Shown here piece by piece: positions 1 through 6,702 of a stretch of 64,000 nucleotides of DNA; positions within the stretch are counted from its first letter, which is position 1, and every line of letters starts with the position of its first letter. The notes under the pieces were generated by a model. It was not told the DNA's origin and ran no database searches. It saw nothing but the letters and a program-made list of their open reading frames with translations. Both the position numbers and the translations under genes were made by a program. The DNA is from JAWLBM01 sp041687675 (lineage in GTDB: Bacteria; Pseudomonadota; Alphaproteobacteria; Rhizobiales; Pleomorphomonadaceae). The stretch covers positions 1 to 64,000 of the forward strand of contig JAWLBM010000011.1 in NCBI GenBank assembly GCA_041687675.1, in the 5' to 3' direction.

Positions 1-31
1 CTCCAGCCGGGCGAACCCTCCGGCCGCGCGC

Positions 32-83
32 CCCTCATCCGCCGGCATTCGCCGGCACCTTCTCCCCGGGAGGGGAGAAGGGG
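32..83. repeat. Palindromic intergenic repeat, copy A
   Basis: Two adjacent hairpins lie here. The first has 6-bp arms (41-46 and 51-56, loop ATTC). The second has 10-bp arms, CCTTCTCCCC at 58-67 and GGGGAGAAGG at 72-81. The unit begins with CCCTCATCC. Copy B at 147-196 has identical 10-bp arms and lies in inverted orientation. The layout resembles RIME/REP-like elements that are common between genes in Rhizobiales; that family assignment is from memory of such elements. Confidence 0.75.
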
Positions 84-146
84 AGCGTGCCCCGCCCGCG
101 GCACCAGTCTTCGGCCGTCGGGCGGCCTCAGTGGCCGGCGAGCATT

Positions 147-196
147 CCTTCTCCCCGTTAGGGGGAGAAGGTGCCCCGAAGGGGCGGATGAGGGGG
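147..196. repeat. Palindromic intergenic repeat, copy B
   Basis: Arms CCTTCTCCCC (147-156) and GGGGAGAAGG (162-171) flank the loop GTTAG. A GCCCC-GAA-GGGGC hairpin and GGCGGATGAGGGGG follow, which is the reverse complement of the CCCTCATCCGCC end of copy A. The element runs almost directly into the broken end of the transposase remnant at 225, so it may mark the junction where that gene was lost. Confidence 0.75.
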
Positions 197-224
197 TGAA
201 CCCCTCCGTCCGGGCGAACCCTGG

Positions 225-470
225 CGCGATGCTCTCCTCGTCGTCGCAGTCGGCCATCGTCCCGCAGACCACCAGCAGCAGCACCTCCGGCAGCGGATGG
301 AGGATCCGACGCACGCCCCGAGGGTCCTCGATGCGCCCGAAATGCTCCAGAAGCACCCGAGGCCAGGACTTCGATCCAAGGTCGTCCGCATCCATCCAGC
401 TCATGCCCCGCCTGCGAATCAGCTCGGCACACGGAACAAAGCCAATCCGCAACGCGTCACCCTCTGTCAC
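225..470 (-). pseudogene. ISAs1-family transposase, N-terminal remnant
   Basis: Reading the minus strand from a GTG at 470 gives about 82 codons. They contain LLEHFGRIEDPR and then HPLPEVLLLVVCGTMADCDD. This is the pattern of the DDE_Tnp_1-associated N-terminal domain of ISAs1 (H-repeat) transposases: a DPR motif, then a PL-x-E-hydrophobic helix ending in an acidic turn. Such transposases are normally about 370 residues. Here the match stops at about 225, where the frame runs into palindromic repeat B, and no DDE catalytic domain follows to position 1. It is therefore a truncated, inactive fragment. The true start is unclear because no good ribosome binding site is visible. Confidence 0.7.
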
Positions 471-564
471 ATGAGTTCGGAGCCCTGGGCAGGACCTTCG
501 CATGTTTGACAATCCTTTGAGATGAGGGTAGCTGATATCGCCCGTCTGAAAGCGATTTCGTCAG

Positions 565-810
565 ATGACCGTTATCGACATGCGAGAAGCCCTGGCCGAC
601 TTCGAGAAACTGCTTACCCGGGTCGCGAAAGGGGAAGAGGTGGCCGTTGCCATTGCGGGACGACCTGTCGCGAGGCTTGTCCCGGTGAGCGGCCGCCGGT
701 CTCCCCCAAGGCTCGGCTTCCTGACGCATGGCCTGACGATACCCGACGACTTCGATCGGCTCGGAGACGAGGCGATCCGCGAGGCTTTCGAAGGCGGCGA
801 CCGGGATTGA
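565..810 (+). CDS. Phd/YefM-type (VapB-like) antitoxin, orphan
   Basis: This 81-residue protein has the layout of type II antitoxins that bind DNA and neutralise a partner toxin. An N-terminal beta/helix region includes MTVIDMREALADFEKLL and GEEVAVAIAGRPVARLVP, the hallmark of the Phd/YefM fold. The C-terminal tail LTIPDDFDRLGDEAIREAFEG is typical of antitoxins paired with PIN-domain (VapC) toxins. A toxin gene normally follows within a few bases, but 811-1203 contains no PIN-like frame. The gene therefore looks like an orphan left after loss of the toxin, in the same decayed stretch as the transposase remnant. The ribosome binding site before ATG 565 is weak, so the start is less certain than the family. 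Confidence 0.75.
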   Translation: MTVIDMREALADFEKLLTRVAKGEEVAVAIAGRPVARLVPVSGRRSPPRLGFLTHGLTIPDDFDRLGDEAIREAFEGGDRD

Positions 811-1203
811 TCGTGCATCACCGGAATCACGACGCCCCAAGGGTCGTCGTGGATCGTGCCTGGTACGGGCGCCTATAGTCGAAGTCCGCCGACCCTTGAC
901 TCTTCCCCCGTCCTCCCGCATCACCTCCGCCATTCGAGAGGTGTCCGAGGTCGATGAGCCGTATCGCCGCGCTTTTCCCGTCCGTCCCGCCGGCGCTTCG
1001 CCGGGAGGGCGGAGCCGTGGGCGCGACGACGGCGAAAACGACGACGACGTGATCGACGCTCTCTCGCCCCGGCAGGTCCTCCTCGGGTTCGAGGGGGCGG
1101 CGGCGGCGCTCCTCGGATCCGGCTCTCCCTGACGGGCCACCCGGGCGGACCGCCGGCAGCGCCGAAGCGGGGACGAGACCGGTTTCAAGGGAATTCAGCC
1201 ACC
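811..1203. other. Intergenic region, no gene recognised
   Basis: This 393-bp stretch holds only short frames with arginine- and proline-rich translations and no family motif. No remnant of a VapC toxin was found on either strand. AAGGGA at about 1187-1192 is the likely ribosome binding site of asd. Confidence 0.6.
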
Positions 1204-2235
1204 ATGGGTTACAGGGTCGCCGTCGTGGGCGCCACGGGCAACGTGGGCCGTGAAATGCTTTCCATCCTCGACGAGCGGGGCTTCCCCGCCGACGAGGTGA
1301 TCGCCGTCGCCTCCCGGCGCAGCCAGGGCACCGAGGTGTCCTTCGGCGACCGGACGCTGAAGGTGCAGGCGCTGGAGACGGTCGATTTCTCCAAGGTCGA
1401 CATCTGCCTGATGTCGGCCGGCGGGACGATCTCCAAGGAGTGGTCGCCGAAGATCGGCGCGGCGGGCTGCGTCGTCATCGACAACTCCTCGGCCTTCCGG
1501 ATGGACCCGGACGTGCCGCTGGTGGTGCCGGAGGTGAACGCCGACGCGGTCGCCGGCTATACCAGGAAGAACATCATTGCCAACCCGAACTGCTCGACCG
1601 CCCAGCTCGTCGTGGCGCTGAAGCCGCTGCACGACCGGGCGAAGATCAAGCGCGTCGTGGTGGCGACATACCAGTCCGTCTCCGGCGCCGGCAAGGACGC
1701 CATGGACGAGCTGTTCTCGCAGACCCGGGCGGTCTTCGTCAGTGACCCGATTGAGGCGAAGACGTTCCCCAAGCGCATCGCCTTCAACCTGATCCCCCAC
1801 ATCGACGTGTTCATGGAGGACGGGTACACGAAGGAAGAGTGGAAGATGACGGCCGAGACCAAGAAGATCCTCGACCCGAAGATCAAGCTCACCGCCACCT
1901 GCGTGCGCGTGCCGGTGTTCGTCTCCCACTCCGAGGCGGTGAACATCGAGTTCGAGCAGCCGATCAGCGCCGACGAGGCCCGGTCCATCCTGCGCGAGGC
2001 GCCCGGCTGCCTCGTCATCGACAAGCGCGAGCCCGGCGGCTACATCACCCCCTACGAGGCGACCGGCGAGGACGCCACCTATATCTCCCGCATCCGCGAG
2101 GACATCACCGTCGAGAACGGCCTGTCGATGTGGGTGGTCTCCGACAACCTGCGCAAGGGCGCGGCGCTGAACGCGGTGCAGATCGCGGAGGTGCTGGTCA
2201 ACCGCAAGCTGCTGAAGCAGCGCGCGGCCGCCTGA
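1204..2235 (+). CDS. asd: Aspartate-semialdehyde dehydrogenase
   Basis: The 343-residue protein reduces aspartyl phosphate to aspartate semialdehyde with NADPH, in the cytoplasm. This is the branch step to lysine/diaminopimelate, threonine and methionine. The N-terminal GATGNVG (about residues 9-15) is the nucleotide-binding loop. NPNCST contains the catalytic cysteine, Cys130. RVPVFVSHSE carries the conserved His and Arg region of the dimerisation/substrate domain. Length matches the family. ATG 1204 is preceded by AAGGGA, and an intrinsic-type terminator follows at 2261-2292. It appears to be a single-gene unit. Confidence 0.97.
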   Translation: MGYRVAVVGATGNVGREMLSILDERGFPADEVIAVASRRSQGTEVSFGDRTLKVQALETVDFSKVDICLMSAGGTISKEWSPKIGAAGCVVIDNSSAFRMDPDVPLVVPEVNADAVAGYTRKNIIANPNCSTAQLVVALKPLHDRAKIKRVVVATYQSVSGAGKDAMDELFSQTRAVFVSDPIEAKTFPKRIAFNLIPHIDVFMEDGYTKEEWKMTAETKKILDPKIKLTATCVRVPVFVSHSEAVNIEFEQPISADEARSILREAPGCLVIDKREPGGYITPYEATGEDATYISRIREDITVENGLSMWVVSDNLRKGAALNAVQIAEVLVNRKLLKQRAAA

Positions 2236-2260
2236 ACGGCCTGAGGCGCAACGACGCGGA

Positions 2261-2292
2261 CGGCCGGGAGCGATCCCGGCCGCTTTCCGTTT
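2261..2292 (+). terminator. Intrinsic terminator of asd
   Basis: Perfect 9-bp arms CGGCCGGGA (2261-2269) and TCCCGGCCG (2274-2282) enclose a GCGA tetraloop, followed by the T-rich tract CTTTCCGTTT. It lies 25 bp after the asd stop codon. The same tetraloop occurs in the terminator at 10226-10251. Confidence 0.65.
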
Positions 2293-2360
2293 CGCCCTAG
2301 CGGGACAGCCGCGGTGCTGGGCGGCGGTGATCCCCAGGCGCAGGCGAGCCGCAGCGGCGC

Positions 2361-2885
2361 TCACCGGCCGCCGCATGCCTCCTCCGCAAGGCTCGACGGC
2401 CAGGCAAGCCGCAGGCGATAGCCGTGGCCCGGCTCATCGCCGCCGAAGCGGTCGCGGGCCTCGACCTGCAGCAACCGGTCGCCGCGGCACCAGGCCTCTG
2501 ACAGCTCGGACGGCACCGCGCTGGCCACCGCCGTCCAGCCCTCCCCCGGCAGCAGGTCGCGATAGAAGGAGAGCGTTTCGGCGAAGACGCCGTCGGCGCG
2601 GATCGCCAGCGTCGCCTCGCCGCCGACGCCGTCGCGGCCGATGCCGAAGCCGTCGGCCGGGCTCATCGGCGCGCCGGACGCGGGCATCGGCAGGGCGAGC
2701 AGCAGGTCGCGGCCTTCCCCGAGGGCCAGTTCGAGCGCGGCCCGGCGCTCGGCGACCGCCTCGCGGTGGTCGGCCAGCAGCAACCCGCCGGCGGGGATCG
2801 CCGCAAAAGACAGGAGCGCGACGGCGAAGCGCGCCCGGCTCCGGCTCGCCGTCGGTTCGTGATCGATGACCCGCGTTGTCGTCAT
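2361..2885 (-). CDS. Hypothetical membrane-anchored or secreted protein
   Basis: This 174-residue protein has no family that I recognise. A basic N-terminus (SRSRAR) is followed by one hydrophobic stretch at about residues 19-38 (FAVALLSFAAIPAGGLLLA), fitting a signal anchor. The remainder looks like a soluble extracytoplasmic domain with several acidic and aromatic positions (FYRDLLPGEGW, EAWCRGDRLLQVEARDRFGG). The domain could bind a ligand, but nothing shows which. It is on the same strand as the Tas-like reductase (46 bp upstream in transcription order), so cotranscription is possible. Confidence 0.6.
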   Translation of the reverse strand: MTTTRVIDHEPTASRSRARFAVALLSFAAIPAGGLLLADHREAVAERRAALELALGEGRDLLLALPMPASGAPMSPADGFGIGRDGVGGEATLAIRADGVFAETLSFYRDLLPGEGWTAVASAVPSELSEAWCRGDRLLQVEARDRFGGDEPGHGYRLRLAWPSSLAEEACGGR

Positions 2886-2930
2886 GGGCGGCCTCCGTGG
2901 ACGCGTGCTCCACGTGGGCCTGATTACGGT

Positions 2931-3983
2931 CTAGGGGCAGGGATTGCCGACGAGCTGGTGCGCAGCGTCGACCGCCGCGTCCATCTCCGCCGTCCAGGCG
3001 ACGTCCGCGGCTGCGAGGGCCTTGTCCAGCTGCGCGAGGCTGGTGGCGCCGATGATCGACGAGGTCAGGAAGGGCTTCGACAGGGTGAAGGCGACCGCGA
3101 AGGTGGCCGGGTCGATGCCGAAGTCGCGGGCGACGGCGAGGTAGCGGTCGAAGGCCTCGGCGGCGCCGGGCTTCTCGTAGCGCTGCAGCCGGTCGAACAG
3201 CTGCTTGCGGCTGCCCGGCGGCAGCCGGCCGTCCTGGTACTTGCCGGTCAGGTAGCCCTGCGCCAGCGGCGAATAGGCGAGCAGGCCGACGTCCTCGCGC
3301 AGCGCCACCTCGGCAAGGCCCACCTCGAAGGTGCGGTTGACGAGGTTGTAGGCGTTCTGGATCGACTGCACCCGCGGGCCGCCGGTGGCCTCGGCTGTGG
3401 CGACCCAGCGCATGGCGCCCCAGGCGCTCTCGTTGGAAAGGCCGAGCCAGCGGATCTTGCCGGCCTTCACCAGGTCGGCAAACACCGCGATCTGCTCGAG
3501 GATCGGCGTCTCGTCGTCGGCCGCCGGCGGGTTCGCCCAGCGGGTCGGGTTGCTGCCGAAGCCGCTCACCTCGCGCTCCGGCCAGTGGATCTGGTAGAGG
3601 TCGATGACGTCGGTCCCGAGCCGCCTCAGCGACTTGTCGACCGCCTCCTCGATCTGCCGGCGGACGAGCCGGCCCGGCGAGCCGTCGTCGCGGAACCAGC
3701 TCATCGCTGTGCGGCCGACCACCTTGGTGGCGAGCACCACCCTGTCACGGTTGCCGCGCGCCTTCATCCACGAGCCGATGATCTCCTCGGTGCGCCCCTG
3801 CGTCTCCGCCCGCGGCGGGATCGGGTAGAGCTCGGCCGCGTCGAGGAAGTTGACGCCGCGCTCGAAGGCCCGGTCCATCTGCGCATGGCCTTCGGCCTCG
3901 GTGTTCTGCTGGCCGAAGGTCATCGTGCCGAGGCAGATCTGCGAGACGTGGATGTCGGTCCGGCCGAGGCGCCGCTGCTGCAT
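2931..3983 (-). CDS. tas: Aldo/keto reductase, Tas-like
   Basis: The 350-residue NADPH-dependent oxidoreductase has a TIM-barrel fold. The active-site tetrad is visible: Asp48 and Tyr53 in LDAAELYPIPPR, Lys87 in LATKVVG and His133 in YQIHWP. The ELYPIPPRAETQGRTEE stretch and the insertion around the QIHWPERE loop are characteristic of E. coli Tas rather than of the potassium-channel beta-subunit or YghZ branches. The C-terminal SSIIGATSLAQLDKAL loop binds the nucleotide. The physiological substrate of Tas-like enzymes is not settled. The gene lies 33 bp after the DinB gene on the same strand. Confidence 0.9.
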   Translation of the reverse strand: MQQRRLGRTDIHVSQICLGTMTFGQQNTEAEGHAQMDRAFERGVNFLDAAELYPIPPRAETQGRTEEIIGSWMKARGNRDRVVLATKVVGRTAMSWFRDDGSPGRLVRRQIEEAVDKSLRRLGTDVIDLYQIHWPEREVSGFGSNPTRWANPPAADDETPILEQIAVFADLVKAGKIRWLGLSNESAWGAMRWVATAEATGGPRVQSIQNAYNLVNRTFEVGLAEVALREDVGLLAYSPLAQGYLTGKYQDGRLPPGSRKQLFDRLQRYEKPGAAEAFDRYLAVARDFGIDPATFAVAFTLSKPFLTSSIIGATSLAQLDKALAAADVAWTAEMDAAVDAAHQLVGNPCP

Positions 3984-4016
3984 GGAAGGGTCTCCGTGGT
4001 GAGGGTGCGCCCGCCG

Positions 4017-4553
4017 TCAGGCGAGGCTCGGGATGAGGGCGTTGAGATCGGTGACGCCGATGTCGACGCCGGCCTGGCTCAACAGCGTCGAGAGCTGGCC
4101 GCGATGATGGGTCTGGTGGTTGAAAAAGTGGCTGAGCACCGGGCCGACGGGCTTCACCTGTCGCTCGCCGTTGCTCCGGGCGTAGGAGATCGTGGCCGAA
4201 AGGGTCTCCTCGTCGAGCGCCTCGGCGAAGGCGAGGATCGCCCGGTCGAGGTCGGCGCGCACCGCGCGCATCGGCGCGAGGTCGGAAAAGAGGATCTGGT
4301 CCAGCGCCCGCGGCGGATCCATCGCCCGCACAGCGTCGAGCGCCGGCCGGCCGGCGGGAAGCGGGGCGAGGCGCTGCAGCCAGATGATGTCGGTCACGAC
4401 GAGGTGGTTGAGGGTGCCGAGGATCGAGCCGAAGAAGGCGCCGCGGTCCGCCGCGAGCGCCGCCGGGTCGAGCCGGGCGGCGGCCTCATAGGCCTTCTCG
4501 TTCATCCACGCGTTGTAGCGCGCCATCAGGCGGACATGGTCGAGGACGGTCAT
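4017..4553 (-). CDS. DinB family protein
   Basis: The 178-residue protein is a four-helix bundle of the DinB/YfiT metal-binding superfamily. The start MTVLDHVRLMARYNAWMNEK is a typical first helix. A metal-ligand histidine lies in LGTLNHLVVTD, and the other two lie in FFNHQTHHRGQ, the family signature. The family includes thiol-dependent S-transferases and proteins of unknown role, and the name does not imply DNA-damage induction here. It precedes the Tas-like reductase by 33 bp and probably shares its transcript. Confidence 0.88.
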   Translation of the reverse strand: MTVLDHVRLMARYNAWMNEKAYEAAARLDPAALAADRGAFFGSILGTLNHLVVTDIIWLQRLAPLPAGRPALDAVRAMDPPRALDQILFSDLAPMRAVRADLDRAILAFAEALDEETLSATISYARSNGERQVKPVGPVLSHFFNHQTHHRGQLSTLLSQAGVDIGVTDLNALIPSLA

Positions 4554-4633
4554 GGGGACGTCTCCGTCGGGTATGGGGCGCGACGCTATCCCGATCGGCC
4601 GGCAAGGTCCAATGGGGCGGGCAGGGGACGCTC

Positions 4634-5110
4634 TCAGCCGCCGGAAAGTCCGCCGAAGATATCGCCGAACGCGTCCCGGAGCGCGTAGATGATCGCCGAA
4701 ATGGCCAGAACGCCCACGATCAGCATGATCGTCCAGGTGAAGAGCTGGAAGCCCACGGCAAGACCGCCCAGCGCGATGCCCGAGAGCGCCACGCGCCTCG
4801 ACTCGTAACGGATGAGCGCCGCGACGCCGACGACGATGGCGAGACCGGCCAGCACTCCGACCACGATCTCGAGGTAGTCGTCGATGTCGCGTGGCGGAGA
4901 CACCGGCTCGGGCTGGGGCTGCCCGGCGACCGACCGGGCCGCGGACTTCGCGATGTCGGCGGCCAGTTCACCGATGCTCACTCCCGCGCTCTGCTGCGGG
5001 GCGAACGGCCCGGCCCAGAACACGACGATCGTCAGGATGAGTGCCGCCGCCCCGATGGCGAAGCCGGACCACCCAAGGACGGGATTTGGCGCCGATCCGG
5101 CGTCGACCAT
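4634..5110 (-). CDS. Hypothetical four-helix membrane protein
   Basis: This 158-residue protein has about four predicted membrane segments: GFAIGAAALILTIVVFWAG near the N-terminus, then after a soluble linker of about 55 residues IVVGVLAGLAIVVGVAALI, ALSGIALGGLAVGFQLF and IMLIVGVLAISAIIYAL. The linker is rich in Pro and Gln (GQPQPEPVSPP). The C-terminus is a short Gly/Phe tail (DAFGDIFGGLSGG). I recognise no family. It stands alone on the minus strand between the DinB and tesA genes. Confidence 0.7.
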   Translation of the reverse strand: MVDAGSAPNPVLGWSGFAIGAAALILTIVVFWAGPFAPQQSAGVSIGELAADIAKSAARSVAGQPQPEPVSPPRDIDDYLEIVVGVLAGLAIVVGVAALIRYESRRVALSGIALGGLAVGFQLFTWTIMLIVGVLAISAIIYALRDAFGDIFGGLSGG

Positions 5111-5247
5111 GGTTGCCCCTATTCCCGGTCGGGACTTAGGTCCCGGGCGTTCGCTGCGGCAAGTCTGGCACCGCGAAGGGGCGGCCTGTCAACCCTTCCC
5201 AGGCTCCGAGGGAAGCGCGGCCTGCGGGCCGGTATCGCTAGCGAGGA

Positions 5248-5895
5248 TCAATCGGAGTTCTTTATGCGGTCGATCAGCTGTTCCACCGACGGCAGGATGT
5301 TCTCGACGATCGCCTCGACGCCCTCGGCGTTGGGGTGGATCCCGTCCGGCTGGTTGAGCCCGGGTTCGGCCGCGACGCCCTCGAGGAAGAAGGGGTAGAA
5401 GAGAATGTCGTATTTCTCGGCCACGGCGGGAAAGATGGCGTTGAACTCGTCGGCGTAGTCCGGGCCGAGGTTGGGGGCGGCGACCATGCCGGCGAGGAGG
5501 ACGTCCTTGTCCCGCTCGGCGAGCCGCCCGACCAGGGCGTCGATCGCCTCCGCCGTCCTCTCCGGGTCGATGCCGCGCAGCATGTCGTTGGCGCCGAGTT
5601 CGACGATCACGCCGTCCGCCTCCTCCCCGACCGACCAGTCGACGCGGGCGAGCCCGCCGGTGGCGGTGTCGCCGGAGACGCCGGCGTCGACGATCTCGAC
5701 GTCGTGGCCGCGCGCCTTCAGCGCCGCCTCGAGTTTCGCCGGAAATGCATCCGAACGGTCGGCGAGACCGTATCCCGCGGTGAGGCTGTCGCCGAACGCG
5801 ACGATGCGCATCGGCTCGGCGCCGGCCGCGACGGCCGAGGCGAGGACGATCAGGGCGGCCGCGACGGCGGCGATACGACCGGTTACACTTTTCAC
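5248..5895 (-). CDS. tesA: Arylesterase / acyl-CoA thioesterase I (SGNH hydrolase)
   Basis: The 215-residue periplasmic esterase has an N-terminal signal peptide (VAAALIVLASAVAAGA). The SGNH blocks are complete: nucleophile Ser37 in FGDSLTAG, the oxyanion Gly in DTATGG, Asn in ELGANDML, and the Asp/His pair in PDGIHP. I chose GTG 5895 because it gives a normal-length signal peptide. An in-frame ATG at 5937 would add 14 residues but lacks a ribosome binding site. The gene is divergent from a ybbA/ybbP-type ABC pair, exactly as in E. coli, which supports the assignment. In E. coli TesA has thioesterase, protease and lysophospholipase activities. The natural role remains unclear. Confidence 0.92.
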   Translation of the reverse strand: MKSVTGRIAAVAAALIVLASAVAAGAEPMRIVAFGDSLTAGYGLADRSDAFPAKLEAALKARGHDVEIVDAGVSGDTATGGLARVDWSVGEEADGVIVELGANDMLRGIDPERTAEAIDALVGRLAERDKDVLLAGMVAAPNLGPDYADEFNAIFPAVAEKYDILFYPFFLEGVAAEPGLNQPDGIHPNAEGVEAIVENILPSVEQLIDRIKNSD

Positions 5896-5979
5896 GGGGA
5901 CGTGACGCTCTCTGGACCGGACTTTCGGGATACCCATATCAGGACACCGGCATTGCAACTGGATATAGGGCGACGAGGC

Positions 5980-6702
5980 GTGGCGAAACCAGCGATCCAA
6001 CTCGATAACGTCGATTTGAGCCTCGGATCGGGTGCGTCCCGCGTCCACATCCTCAAGGAGCTCTCCTTTTCCATTCCCGCCGGCCAGAGCGTCGGCATCG
6101 TCGGTCCCTCGGGCTCGGGCAAGTCGACGCTGCTGATGGTGATGGCCGGGCTGGAGCGGGCCGACTCCGGCTCCGTCGAGGTCGCCGGCGAGCGGCTCGA
6201 GCGGCTCGACGAGGACGGGCTCGCCCGCTTCCGCGGCCGCTCGATCGGGATCGTCTTCCAGTCCTTCCACCTGATGCCGACGATGACGGCGCTGGAGAAC
6301 GTGGCGGTGCCGCTGGAGCTCGCCGGCCGCGGCGACGCCTTCGACCGCGCCCGCGAGGAGCTGGCGGCCGTCGGGCTCGGCCACCGGCTCGGCCACCATC
6401 CGGCCGAGATGTCCGGCGGCGAGCAGCAGCGGGTGGCGATCGCCCGGGCGCTGGCGCCGGAGCCGTCCATCCTCATCGCCGACGAGCCGACCGGCAACCT
6501 CGACGCCGACACCGGGTCGGAGATCATCCGGCTGATGTTCGACGCGGTCCGCCGCCGCGGCGCCAACCTGGTGCTCGTCACCCACGACCGCGAGCTCGCC
6601 GCCCGCTGCGACCGCCGCATCGCCATGCGCTCCGGCGAGATCGTCGAGGACGCCGTGCTTCGCGGCGGGGCCGGGACGACCGTCTCCGAGGCGGCGCAAT
6701 GA
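5980..6702 (+). CDS. ybbA: ABC transporter ATP-binding protein (YbbA/LolD type)
   Basis: The 240-residue ATPase belongs to the MacB/LolD/FtsE group. It has a Walker A GPSGSGKST, a Q-loop VFQSFHLMPTMTALENV, the signature MSGGEQQRVAIARAL, Walker B ILIADEPTGNLD and switch His in LVTHD. The VFQ...LMPTMTALENV pattern with DEPTGNLD is typical of ATPases that partner FtsX-type permeases. GTG 5980 is chosen because AGGG lies 9 bp upstream and the homology starts directly after it. The stop overlaps the ATG of the permease gene (ATGA), so the two are translationally coupled. Confidence 0.92.
   Translation: MAKPAIQLDNVDLSLGSGASRVHILKELSFSIPAGQSVGIVGPSGSGKSTLLMVMAGLERADSGSVEVAGERLERLDEDGLARFRGRSIGIVFQSFHLMPTMTALENVAVPLELAGRGDAFDRAREELAAVGLGHRLGHHPAEMSGGEQQRVAIARALAPEPSILIADEPTGNLDADTGSEIIRLMFDAVRRRGANLVLVTHDRELAARCDRRIAMRSGEIVEDAVLRGGAGTTVSEAAQ

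Noticed and set aside
506..538. TTGACA ... TGATAT promoter before the antitoxin
   Set aside because: The spacing is 21 bp, too long for a sigma-70 promoter.
811..1203. A VapC/PIN toxin expected after the antitoxin
   Set aside because: No frame shows the PIN-domain Asp-rich start or later acidic motifs on either strand.
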